NCBI RefSeq assembly: GCF_001298105.1
Contig: NZ_LGJH01000158.1
Span: 98,406 to 162,405 of the forward strand
Direction of reading: 5' to 3'
Length of the DNA: 64,000 nucleotides
Source of the DNA: Novosphingobium sp. ST904
Lineage (GTDB): Bacteria > Pseudomonadota > Alphaproteobacteria > Sphingomonadales > Sphingomonadaceae
This document shows, in pieces, positions 56,207 to 64,000 of the stretch; positions within the stretch are counted from its first letter, which is position 1, and every line of letters starts with the position of its first letter. The translations under genes and the position numbers were made by a program. The notes under the pieces are model-generated. The model saw only the letters and a program-made list of their open reading frames with translations, was not told where the DNA came from and did no database searches.

Positions 56207-57670
56207 ATGCCGTTGAAGGTTCTATCCGTCGCTTCCGAAGCGGTGCCGCTGGTCAAGACCGGTGGCCTTGCCGATGTCGCAGGGGCACTTCCCGCCGCTC
56301 TCGCCGAACACGACGTGGAGATGACGACGCTGCTTCCGGGCTATCCTTCAGTGATGAAGGCGATCGGCCGGGCCCGCCCCGTCCATTCGTGGGACTCGCT
56401 GGTAGGGTCGCCCGCGCGGCTACTTTCGGCAAGGATCGACGGTTATCCGCTGCTCGTGCTTGACGCGCCGGCGCTTTATGCGCGGGAGGGCGCGCCCTAT
56501 GCCGACACGGCCGGACAGGACTGGGGCGACAACTGGCAGCGCTTTTCCGCGCTCGGGCGAGCGGCCGCCGATATCGCCGGCGGCGCCGTGGTCAGCCGGG
56601 GCAAGCCTAAGCGCTTCGATCTTGTCCATACGCACGACTGGCAGGGGGCGATGGCCAATGCCTACCTCCATTTTGCGCCTTATGGCGGTGAGGGCGGGCG
56701 TGTCCCCTCGGTCGTGACGATCCACAACATGGCCTTCCAGGGCTGGTTCGGTGCGGAAGTCTTTCCGCGCCTCGGCCTTCCGCCAGAGGCATGGACGCTG
56801 GACGGGGTGGAGTATCACGGCGGCATCGGCATGTTGAAGGCGGGGCTGGCCTGCGCAAACGCCGTGACGACCGTAAGCCCCACTTACGCGCGTGAAATCC
56901 GCTCGGCTGCTTTCGGCATGGGGCTCGAAGGCCTAATCGCCGCGCGTGGTCATGCGGTTTCAGGCATTCTCAACGGGATCGATACCGCGCTCTGGAACCC
57001 GGCGAACGACCCGGCGCTGGCCGTTTCCTACAATGCTCGCCAACTTGATAAGCGGATCGCGAACAAGCGGGCGCTCGAAGCCGAGTTCGGCCTGGAAATC
57101 GACGATGGCCCGCTGTTCATCGTCGTGACCCGCCTGACCTGGCAGAAGGGCATGGATGTCCTCCTGGAGGTGCTGGATCACCTCGTCGGCATCGGCGGGC
57201 GGCTGGCGCTGCTGGGCTCCGGCGATCTCGCGATCGAACGGGCCCTGCACGAAGCGGCGGCGCGCCACCCGGGGCGCATAGCCGTGCGGATCGGCTACGA
57301 CGAGGATCTTTCCCATCGGATGCAAGGGGGCGGCGATGCGATTCTCGTCCCTTCGCGCTTCGAACCCTGCGGCCTGACCCAGCTTTATGGACTTGCTTAT
57401 GGCTGCGTACCGGTGGTGACGCGGACCGGCGGACTTGCCGATACGGTGATAGATGCCAACCCGGCGGCCCTGGCGGCAGGCGTGGCCACCGGGGTCCAGT
57501 TCGATGGCGTGAACTACGATGCCTTCGCGGCTGCACTTACCCGCACGGTGGAGCTTTACGGACGTGGCGATCTCTGGCGGGCGATCCAGAAGAACGCGAT
57601 GAAGAGCGATTTTTCCTGGAAGGCCAGCGGGGCCGCTTATGCCCGGCTCTATCGTTCCCTGATCGCATGA
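56207..57670 (+). CDS. glgA: glycogen synthase
   Basis: 487-residue GT5 glycogen synthase, extending glucan chains from ADP-glucose. The N-terminal SEAVPLVKTGGLADVAGALP holds the ADP-glucose lysine, HTHDWQGAM follows, and the C-terminal half has RLTWQKGMDVLLE and PSRFEPCGLTQLYGLAYG. It starts 16 bases after the corrected glgC stop and its own stop overlaps glgX (ATGA). Intact. Confidence 0.96.
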   Translation: MPLKVLSVASEAVPLVKTGGLADVAGALPAALAEHDVEMTTLLPGYPSVMKAIGRARPVHSWDSLVGSPARLLSARIDGYPLLVLDAPALYAREGAPYADTAGQDWGDNWQRFSALGRAAADIAGGAVVSRGKPKRFDLVHTHDWQGAMANAYLHFAPYGGEGGRVPSVVTIHNMAFQGWFGAEVFPRLGLPPEAWTLDGVEYHGGIGMLKAGLACANAVTTVSPTYAREIRSAAFGMGLEGLIAARGHAVSGILNGIDTALWNPANDPALAVSYNARQLDKRIANKRALEAEFGLEIDDGPLFIVVTRLTWQKGMDVLLEVLDHLVGIGGRLALLGSGDLAIERALHEAAARHPGRIAVRIGYDEDLSHRMQGGGDAILVPSRFEPCGLTQLYGLAYGCVPVVTRTGGLADTVIDANPAALAAGVATGVQFDGVNYDAFAAALTRTVELYGRGDLWRAIQKNAMKSDFSWKASGAAYARLYRSLIA

Positions 57671-59480
57671 CCGCACTGGGAGCGACGGTCGGGAAAGGCT
57701 GCACGCGATTTGCGGTGCGCGCGCCGCGCGCCGACATGGTCTGGCTCTGCCTCTTTGCGGGGGAGCATGAGGTCCGCCATCCGATGGAGCGAAGCGGGCC
57801 TGATTGGGTTTTGATGCTGCCGGAGGAAATGGCGGGCGCCCGTTACGGCTACCGCGCGGCAGGCGAGTGGGCGCCGCCGAAAGGGCTCTGGTTCGATCCC
57901 GCGAAGCTGCTGGTCGATCCCTATGCAGTCGAACTCGATCGGCGTTTCGTGCAGGATGGCACTTTGGCCGAATTCGGGTCGGATACCGCGAACATCGTTC
58001 CTCGCGCCATTGTCCCGGCTCCGGCCGAACCGCTCATGTCGGGGCCGCCGCACTTCGCGCCCGGCGGGCTGATCTACGAACTCAACGTGCGCGGTTTCAC
58101 GCGCCTTCATCCCGACGTGCCGGTACATATGCGAGGCACAGTCGCCGCCCTCGCGCATCCCTCCGTGATCGCGCACCTCAGGAAACTGCATGTGAGTGCG
58201 GTGGAACTGATGCCGGTGGTCGCCTGGATCGACGAGCGGCACTTGCCGCCGCTGGGGCTCGTCAACGGCTGGGGTTACAATCCGGTGGCGATGATGGCGC
58301 TCGACCCCGGCCTGTGTCCGGGCGGCATCGCCGAACTGCGCGAAACAGTGGCCGCACTTCACGCCGAGGGCATCGGCGTTCTGCTCGATCTCGTGTTCAA
58401 CCACAGCGGGGAGAGTGACGTGGCGGGCGGTGTTATTTCGCTGCGTGGGCTCGATAATGGCGCATATGCCCATGCCCCTGACGGTTCGCTGATAAACGAC
58501 ACCGGCTGCGGCAATACGCTGGACTTCGCCAATCCCGCAGTGCGGCGCTCGCGCTGGACGCCATGCGCCATTTCGTCACGCGCTGCGGTGTGGACGGCTT
58601 TCGGTTCGATCTTGCGCCGGTGCTGGCGCGCGGGCCCGGTTTTGATCCAGCCGCTCCGATCTTCGCGGAAATCGCGGCGGATCCGGTGCTTTCCACCCGC
58701 GTGATGATCGCAGAGCCGTGGGATATCGGGCCGGGCGGCTATCAGCTCGGCAATTTTCCAGCGTCATGGCTTGAATGGAACGATCGCTTTCGCGACGACG
58801 TGCGACGTTTCTGGAAGGGCGAGGAAGGTATCGGTAAGCTGGCCACGCGGCTGGCGGGCTCCAGCGATGTGTTCGGCCCGGTCACGCCCGATGAAGCGTG
58901 CCGCTCCATCAATTTCCTGGCCGCGCATGACGGTTTCACTCTGGCTGACACCGTATCTTACGAAAACCGTCACAACTGGGCCAATGGCGAACAGAACCGC
59001 GACGGTCATGGCGATAACTTCAGTTGGAACAACGGCGTAGAAGGTTCGAGCGACGATCCGCAGGTGCTTGCTGCCCGCCATGCCGACATCAAGGCCATGC
59101 TGGGCACGCTGTTCGTTTCCACCGGAACGATAATGATCACTGCAGGAGACGAGTTCGGGCGAACCCAGCACGGTAACAACAATGCCTATTGCCAGGATAA
59201 CGCTATCGGTTGGATCGACTGGGAACGGCGCGATTGCGAACTGGAAGATCACGTCGCGGAATTGGCCGCATTCCGCGCGGCTAACCGGACCGAGTTCGCG
59301 CGCCAAGCCGAAGATCTGCGCTGGGTCACATCCAATGGCGAGGATATGACGGTGGCGGATTGGGAAAGTCCGCTCGCCGATACGCTTTGCTGGCAATTGG
59401 GCGGCGGCGCCCTGAAGGTCAGCGTCAGGCGCGAGGCTCGGGAAGTTCTGCTCGGCCAGGAGGTTACACCAGCCCGCTGA
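57667..59480 (+). CDS. glgX: glycogen debranching enzyme, GlgX/isoamylase type (frameshifted near 58548)
   Basis: About 604 residues, GH13, hydrolysing alpha-1,6 branches in limit dextrin. An N-terminal CBM48-like domain (VGKGCTRFAVRAPRADMVWL) is followed by the barrel with LIYELNVRGFTRLHP, LLDLVFNHSGES, GVDGFRFDLAPVL (nucleophile), RVMIAEPWDIGPGGY and FLAAHDGFTLADTV. Somewhat shorter than E. coli GlgX. One missing C at 58548-58549, between CGGCGC and TCGCG, restores VRRLALDAMRHFVTRCG. It closes the glgPBCAX operon, and its end overlaps that of a convergent glycosyltransferase gene. Confidence 0.9.
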
Positions 59481-60533
59481 TCAGGGAGTGAAGGCGCTCT
59501 CCTGCTGCGTCCCAGGTCAACGCTGCGGCTCGACGGGCGCCACGCGCACGGAAATCGTCAGCGAGCATGGGATCATCCAGAATGGCGCTGATTGCCTGCC
59601 GATATGCCGACGGATCTTCAGCATCGACCAGCACCGCAGCACCTTCGCAGACTTCCGGCATGGCTCCCGCGCGCGCGGCCACAACCGGGGTGCGGCAATG
59701 CATCGCTTCGACAGGTGGCAGGCCGAACCCTTCCGTCAAGGAGGGGAAGACGAATACCGAGGCGGCGGAATAGAGCGCCCGTAGTTCGGCATCGGATACG
59801 AAGCCCGTGAAAACCGTGCCCGGAGGCGGCGTCCAACCAGCCATGCTGTACCGATCGCCGGATGGTCCGCCAGCAACGACGAATCGATATCCTTCGGGCA
59901 ATGGCTGGTGCATGGCGCGGAACAGGCTGCGCATGTTCTTGTAGCCCTTGATCGAACCCATTGTCAGGACGAAGCGCCCCGATTGTAGCCCGAGCCGCTG
60001 CAGTATCGTGCTATCGGCGGGCACGCCGAGCAGGTGATCCGTGCCGTTATGCACGACATCGATCTTGTCGTGGTGCCCGATGCCATGTGCGGCCAGCGCA
60101 TCGCGAGCGAAAGCGGATACGGTCAATATGCGGCGGCGCGTCCGATCCACGGCAGCATGCGGCGATAGGCAGCCGCCTGGCGGCCGGAATAGTCTTGCGG
60201 ATAGAGGAACGTCTGCGCGTCATGGATCATGACCACGCTGTTGCCATGAAGCAGCGGAGCGAGATTGCAGAAATTGACCAGCAGGTTGCTGCGCGCCAGT
60301 TTCGGCAGCGTCAGCATTTCCCAACCCTGCCCGCTGCCGCAACGCCCGCGAGCCTGCGTGGGGGTAAGATGTGCAAATTCGGCGGCCGATGCTGCGGCAA
60401 ACGGCGAAAGCAGGCGAACATCATGTTCGCCTGCGGTTCGCTTGATGAGCTGTTCGCAGTAATGGGCGGCGGTACGATGAACCCCGTTTAGGCCGGCGCC
60501 CAGGAACTTGCCGTTGATATCGATGCTGGCCAT
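59464..60533 (-). CDS. glycosyltransferase family 4 (frameshifted near 60136)
   Basis: About 356 residues with a GT-B fold. The donor-binding C-terminal half has VFVFPSLTEGFGLPPVEAMHC, the EX7E motif of GT4 retaining enzymes, and the acceptor half begins MASIDINGKFLGAGLNGVHR. One missing base near 60136-60138 restores MLPWIGRARRILTVSAFAR. It is the distal gene of the minus-strand polysaccharide group, four bases after the sulfotransferase-like gene. The sugar donor and acceptor cannot be read off. The tail overlaps the end of glgX by 17 bases. Confidence 0.85.
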
Positions 60534-60537
60534 TGCT

Positions 60538-61395
60538 TCACGCTACCTTGCGTTTGCAGAAGGCTTCGGCGTTGTCCTTCGCTTCCCGGTAAAGCGTTTC
60601 GTCGCGGGCGTAATATTCGGCGATAAACCGTTCCACTTCGTCGCCCAATGTGATTGAGCCGTAGCGGTTCGCGGCCTTGGCGAAGGCGCCGCTTTTCATC
60701 CAGAAAGGATAGATCGCCTGCTTCAGGGATGGGGGGAGCAGCTTGCGGCCAACGAAACGGGCCGCTGGCTGGATGGGACCCGCCCATTTTCGCGGCTCGT
60801 GCCGGGCATGATCGTGCGGGATGTCGATCGTGAGGCCGGTCTCTGTCTTCACCCAAAGCGCGGCGGCATCGATGCGGTCGATCGGGAAAATCTTGGTCAC
60901 GATGCGTTCGCCGCCCAACTCGGCATAGTCACACTGGCGGGAGAAGTGGATATATTCCATGTCGCAGAAGTGCCCCCGGGCATCGAGCCAGTCACACACA
61001 TGCCGTGCCTCCTCTTTCAATATGGGGTCGTCCGCGCGCAGTGCTGTCATCCCGCGATGTTCTCGAAGACGCTGCAAGAGCGCCGAAAAGAAGCGATCGC
61101 GTGGAGGGCGCGCCAGGATGAAGCTGCGAGAACCTACCAGGGTGGACCACGTCGCCGGAAAGTGCCTTTCGAGAAAGGCGAGCGGCACATGTTCTGGCTG
61201 GACCCGGCCCAGCCCCGGCATGCCGGTTACGCCGGCCTCCATGAGTCTCTCCGCTTCCGGTTCGTTGACGCCGAGGTCCGTGGCCATCGCGGCAAAACAC
61301 AGCGCATCGCATTGGGCCAGAGCATTGCGAACGCTTTGGCCTGCGTTCTTGGGAATGTGGATGAATGCCAGGCGGGCAGCTTGGATATAGAGCAC
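60538..61395 (-). CDS. sulfotransferase-like protein
   Basis: 285 residues from GTG 61395 with GGAG upstream. An N-terminal PAPS-binding-type loop FIHIPKNAGQSVRNALA, resembling the IPKTGGTS loop of membrane and carbohydrate sulfotransferases, and RSFILARPPRDRFFSAL with the 3'-phosphate-type Arg/Ser region, place it in the sulfotransferase superfamily. In a polysaccharide gene group it may sulfate an exported glycan. It lies between a GT4 and a flippase gene on the same strand, likely one operon. Confidence 0.75.
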   Translation of the reverse strand: MLYIQAARLAFIHIPKNAGQSVRNALAQCDALCFAAMATDLGVNEPEAERLMEAGVTGMPGLGRVQPEHVPLAFLERHFPATWSTLVGSRSFILARPPRDRFFSALLQRLREHRGMTALRADDPILKEEARHVCDWLDARGHFCDMEYIHFSRQCDYAELGGERIVTKIFPIDRIDAAALWVKTETGLTIDIPHDHARHEPRKWAGPIQPAARFVGRKLLPPSLKQAIYPFWMKSGAFAKAANRYGSITLGDEVERFIAEYYARDETLYREAKDNAEAFCKRKVA

Positions 61396-61423
61396 GGTTT
61401 CATCTCCTTCGTAGGGTCTGAAT

Positions 61424-62890
61424 TTAACCGGAAAAGACCTCCAGGCTGAAAATGCGCAGCCGGTAGGCCATGGCGAGGAACACGAGTCCCAGCATCGCGG
61501 AAGCGAGGAGGCCGATGACAAGTGTGGTGATGGGGGGAGCGGACATTATGAGGAACCCACAGTGGCGCAGCGCGTAAAGCATCAGGAAATAGGCCAGACC
61601 GAGTGCGCCGGCGGCGATGAATTTCCTGACCGCGGGGCCGACGCGCACATGGCCTTTCCATCGAATGAGATGAAAGCCCCAGATCGTGGTGATAAGCACC
61701 ACGAATGCTTGCGACCATGCGAGCGCCGCGATGCCGAAAGGTGTGGCGATGAGGATCGCCGCCACGGACAGGGCGGCAGCGATCAGATTGAACATCATGA
61801 CCCAGTGCGTCCGGTCCAGCGCCGCGAAGGCGGGTTCAACCAGTAACTGGCCCGCACCTGCCACGCCGCGCAGGCTCATCGCATAAGTGACGACCAGCGC
61901 GGCAAGATAGGAAGGTTGGAAGAATGCGGAAACGATGTCTCGTCCGAAAACTATGATAACGGCACCCGCCATGCCCGTCAGCAAGGCGACGGTGCCCGAG
62001 AACCGGGCCAGCGGTCCGGCCAGATCCTGCTCCTGACGCGCGGAATTGCCGAATTGGGTTGCGGCGAAGTTGCTCATCGGCTGCGTCAGAATGTCAGTTG
62101 CTCCGGTAGCGATGCGATTGCCGAAACGGTACAGCCCTACATCGGCGGGCGAGTGGAACAGGCCGAGCATCACATCGCCGGCATATCGCGCTAGAAACGC
62201 CAGAAAGCGCGATCCATAGAGATTGCTGGAAAAGACCGTGGCCTTGCGCGCCAAAGCCATGCTGAACTGGAACATCGGCCAGGTTCGGCCCGCCACGACG
62301 AACAGCACTGCGCCGAACAGAATGCGCACATAGCGCGCGGCGACCAAGGCATAGAGCGAATGCCAGTACCACAGCAAGATTGCGCCGCTGATCAGCGCAA
62401 CCAGGTTCTCTACGAAGACGAACTTGAAGTTAAGTGCTACCGCCTGCCGCCGCAGCAATGTCGCCGAAGACCAGGCAACGATCGAGGCGACGGGCTGTGC
62501 CATTGCGAGCAGCAGCAGAACAAGGCCGAGTTCTTTGGCGCCGAAAAGCCACTCCAGGGGAAATGCGATAGCGGCCAGGAACAGCGACGCTGCCCCGACC
62601 AGCGCAAGTATCAGCCAGAAGCACGTTGATACGACCAGCGAATCTTCGGCTTTCGCAACGAGGACGAACTGGAAAATTCCCGTATAAGTGAGCGTCTGAA
62701 CGAGAATGACGAAGACGTTCGCGAGGCTGAACACCCCAAAATCGGCTGGCTCCAGAAATCGCGCGGCGAGGAGCGTTATGACCAGGGTCGAGACTTGTTC
62801 CAGCGCACGGGCTGAAAACGCGAACAAGGCGAACCCACCGCGATTGCGAACGATCCGAAGGTTGGCGCGTCTCAGAACCGCAACGCTCAT
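61424..62890 (-). CDS. polysaccharide (O-antigen/exopolysaccharide) flippase, Wzx/MATE-like
   Basis: 488 residues with about 12-14 hydrophobic segments. The signature LEQVSTLVITLLAARFLEPADFGVFSLANVF (residues 30-60) is the typical start of the PST/Wzx family, which turns lipid-linked repeat units over the inner membrane. MATE-like exporters share the fold, but the neighbours favour a polysaccharide flippase. Start ATG 62890. First gene of the minus-strand polysaccharide operon. Confidence 0.88.
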   Translation of the reverse strand: MSVAVLRRANLRIVRNRGGFALFAFSARALEQVSTLVITLLAARFLEPADFGVFSLANVFVILVQTLTYTGIFQFVLVAKAEDSLVVSTCFWLILALVGAASLFLAAIAFPLEWLFGAKELGLVLLLLAMAQPVASIVAWSSATLLRRQAVALNFKFVFVENLVALISGAILLWYWHSLYALVAARYVRILFGAVLFVVAGRTWPMFQFSMALARKATVFSSNLYGSRFLAFLARYAGDVMLGLFHSPADVGLYRFGNRIATGATDILTQPMSNFAATQFGNSARQEQDLAGPLARFSGTVALLTGMAGAVIIVFGRDIVSAFFQPSYLAALVVTYAMSLRGVAGAGQLLVEPAFAALDRTHWVMMFNLIAAALSVAAILIATPFGIAALAWSQAFVVLITTIWGFHLIRWKGHVRVGPAVRKFIAAGALGLAYFLMLYALRHCGFLIMSAPPITTLVIGLLASAMLGLVFLAMAYRLRIFSLEVFSG

Positions 62891-63616
62891 GCCGCTGAGG
62901 TCCTATCGGGTGAACTTGCACCTTGCGCCCGCGTTTGCTGGCGGCTCTTCATGTGGGAACGTTCCCGATCCTGCCACTACTTGGCTCGCGTTGAACGGTC
63001 GAGGGCGGGAGGCTGTCATGAGGATGATTCAATTGACAATAGTCCTGCGTTATTTCGGGACGTGCAGCGATTTCGACTTGATTCTGAAAGCCATTCCGAT
63101 CGCTGGTGAGGGTTAACCCTATCATCACGCGAAGTTTCCGTTCGTGAAACTCCCCCCAAGTTGGATGAAGATTGTTCGGAGTTACGATTGCGCACCACAC
63201 GGTTTCGTGGGTCGCATTTTCGCTTATCAACGACGTATTTTGGTCGTTTCGGCGATTGATGTCGCCGGGTTTCAGGCAATCTGCAAGGCGGACGCACGTT
63301 GAATTCGACGAATTCGGCGCAGGTTGCTGACCACAGATCTTTCTCGGAGAGCGGAGCGCTTGTCGATCTACGCAGCGAGCAACGAATAATCCGTCGTTGA
63401 CGAGAATCTGCTTTTACGTGCCTAATTCTCGGATTTTTACTACGTGATTTTGCGCAGAAATGACCATCATGTCGCTATTTTGGCGGGTTTTGTTTTACGC
63501 GTCCAAAGTGGAGCCAGATCATGTTGCGGATGCGAAGAGGGGGGTGGTAGCTCTGATTAACCAAGCAGTAAGGATGCTCGTCAGGCTTCCTGAGCGTTGT
63601 CAGAGGGAGTGATTGA
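62891..63616. other. gene-free, lower-GC intergenic region of the polysaccharide locus
   Basis: About 726 bases between divergent genes with no convincing coding sequence, tRNA or repeat. Base composition is clearly lower in GC than neighbouring coding DNA. It must carry the promoters of the flippase operon and of the priming transferase. A GAATTC repeat (63301-63315) forms a short inverted repeat of no clear meaning. Confidence 0.5.
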
Positions 63617-63925
63617 GTGGCGGAAACGGCACTACGCACATTGTGTCTGCAGGAAGATGTGTACTTGGCTGACGGTCTTCGGCCAAGCAATGCACGCCCT
63701 TCTGTTGCACAACCCAGGTCGATCAACCTTGGGGAAGCGATGCTCTGGCGGCTTTTTGATGTACTGGTGGCCAGCGCAATCCTGATGTTCATGCTGCCCT
63801 TCCTGATTGTCCTGGCCATTGTCACTTACCTCGGTGATCCTGGCCCCATATTCTACCGGCATCGCCGCATCGGCTGCCGCGGACGCTACTTCGGCTGTCT
63901 TAGAGCCCGCCCCGAAAGTTGTTGA
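63617..63925 (+). pseudogene. priming sugar transferase, N-terminus, interrupted by an insertion sequence
   Basis: N-terminal part of a bacterial sugar transferase (undecaprenyl-phosphate hexose-1-phosphate transferase): a leader of about 45 residues, the membrane anchor VASAILMFMLPFLIVLAIVTYL, then GDPGPIFYRHRRIGCRGRYFGCL. The family next expects KFRSM. After GCL (63899-63901) the sequence departs into the left end of an insertion element, and the frame ends at 63925. It normally starts repeat-unit assembly on undecaprenyl phosphate. GTG 63617 with AGGGAG upstream. The downstream half may reappear past the window. Confidence 0.75.
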
Positions 63926-64000
63926 GCAATACCAGCCATTTATGATTCACGCCGTCCTGCGAGAGATGGAGTGATCAATGGCATGGACTGGTATTGCCCG
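63903..64000 (+). mobile_element. insertion sequence, IS5-family type, left end
   Basis: At 63903 the reading frame of the sugar transferase is broken by sequence beginning GAGCCCGCCCCGAAAGTTGT, resembling a terminal inverted repeat of IS5-family (IS427-like) elements. TA/TTA immediately before it is a typical target for these elements. A transposase start follows at 63978. Only the left end is in the window, so the right end, target duplication and full length cannot be checked. Confidence 0.7.
63978..64000 (+). CDS. transposase, IS5-family type, N-terminus (partial)
   Basis: ATG 63978 with GGAG nine bases upstream opens a frame reading MAWTGIAR before the window ends. The opening MAWT-type residues are common in IS5-family transposases of alphaproteobacteria. 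Only seven or eight residues are visible, so the family call leans on the terminal sequence at 63903. Confidence 0.55.

Noticed and set aside
63301..63315. Repeated GAATTC as a functional inverted repeat
   Set aside because: Two restriction-site-like hexamers three bases apart without any other context are likely chance.

Overview
The window is high-GC alphaproteobacterial DNA, most likely from a Novosphingobium or Sphingobium-type sphingomonad. The best evidence is the protocatechuate 4,5-cleavage (lig) cluster typical of lignin-aromatic-degrading sphingomonads. The sulfate-assimilation set with a DUF2849 gene and a DUF934 gene, the Lrp-controlled putA and the abundant c-di-GMP proteins fit the same group.

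Layout. 1-2433: end of a fatty-acid beta-oxidation operon (3-hydroxyacyl-CoA dehydrogenase, acyl-CoA dehydrogenase). 2511-3687: membrane cytochrome b and a cytochrome c'. 3809-11468: lig cluster, with ligU divergent from a LysR-type regulator that heads DUF1932 dehydrogenase-ligJ-ligA-ligB-ligC-aldo/keto reductase. 11520-13300: formate/nitrite-type channel and fdhD. 13393-17823: telA, a small membrane protein, a yqiJ-like gene and the flotillin yqiK. 17990-19180: EthD protein and a convergent SDR. 19382-24236: CoxG plus a three-subunit molybdenum hydroxylase. 24408-25351: two orphan genes in lower-GC DNA. 25548-29709: lrp/putA. 29787-31001: MFS exporter. 31206-35155: assimilatory sulfate reduction (cobA/cysG, DUF2849, cysI, DUF934, cysH). 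35247-41300: two exported proteins, then a c-di-GMP group (MHYT-PAS-GGDEF-EAL protein, PilZ-HTH fusion, degenerate GGDEF protein). 41307-48368: mscS, metC, a Pro/Ala-rich membrane protein, queF, a GNAT-nitrilase fusion and an exported deoxyribosyltransferase-like protein. 48419-59480: GH13 glucosidase divergent from the glycogen operon glgP-glgB-glgC-glgA-glgX. 59464-64000: polysaccharide genes (GT4, sulfotransferase-like, flippase) and a priming sugar transferase cut by an IS5-type element whose left end closes the window.

How the genes work together. LigAB opens protocatechuate, LigC oxidises the semialdehyde to 2-pyrone-4,6-dicarboxylate, and LigU and LigJ act after the lactone is hydrolysed. 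The hydrolase (LigI) and the aldolase (LigK) are not in the window. The sulfate genes make sulfide, with CobA supplying the siroheme precursor. The glycogen operon holds both synthesis and breakdown.

Data quality. At least thirteen genes carry one- or two-base frameshifts, nearly all at short G/C or T runs inside otherwise intact, conserved proteins. This is far above a natural pseudogene rate and points to an under-polished assembly. I annotate these genes across the break and give each site. The most novel-looking item is the PilZ-XRE fusion (39388-40087), a candidate c-di-GMP-responsive DNA-binding protein sitting among c-di-GMP turnover genes.
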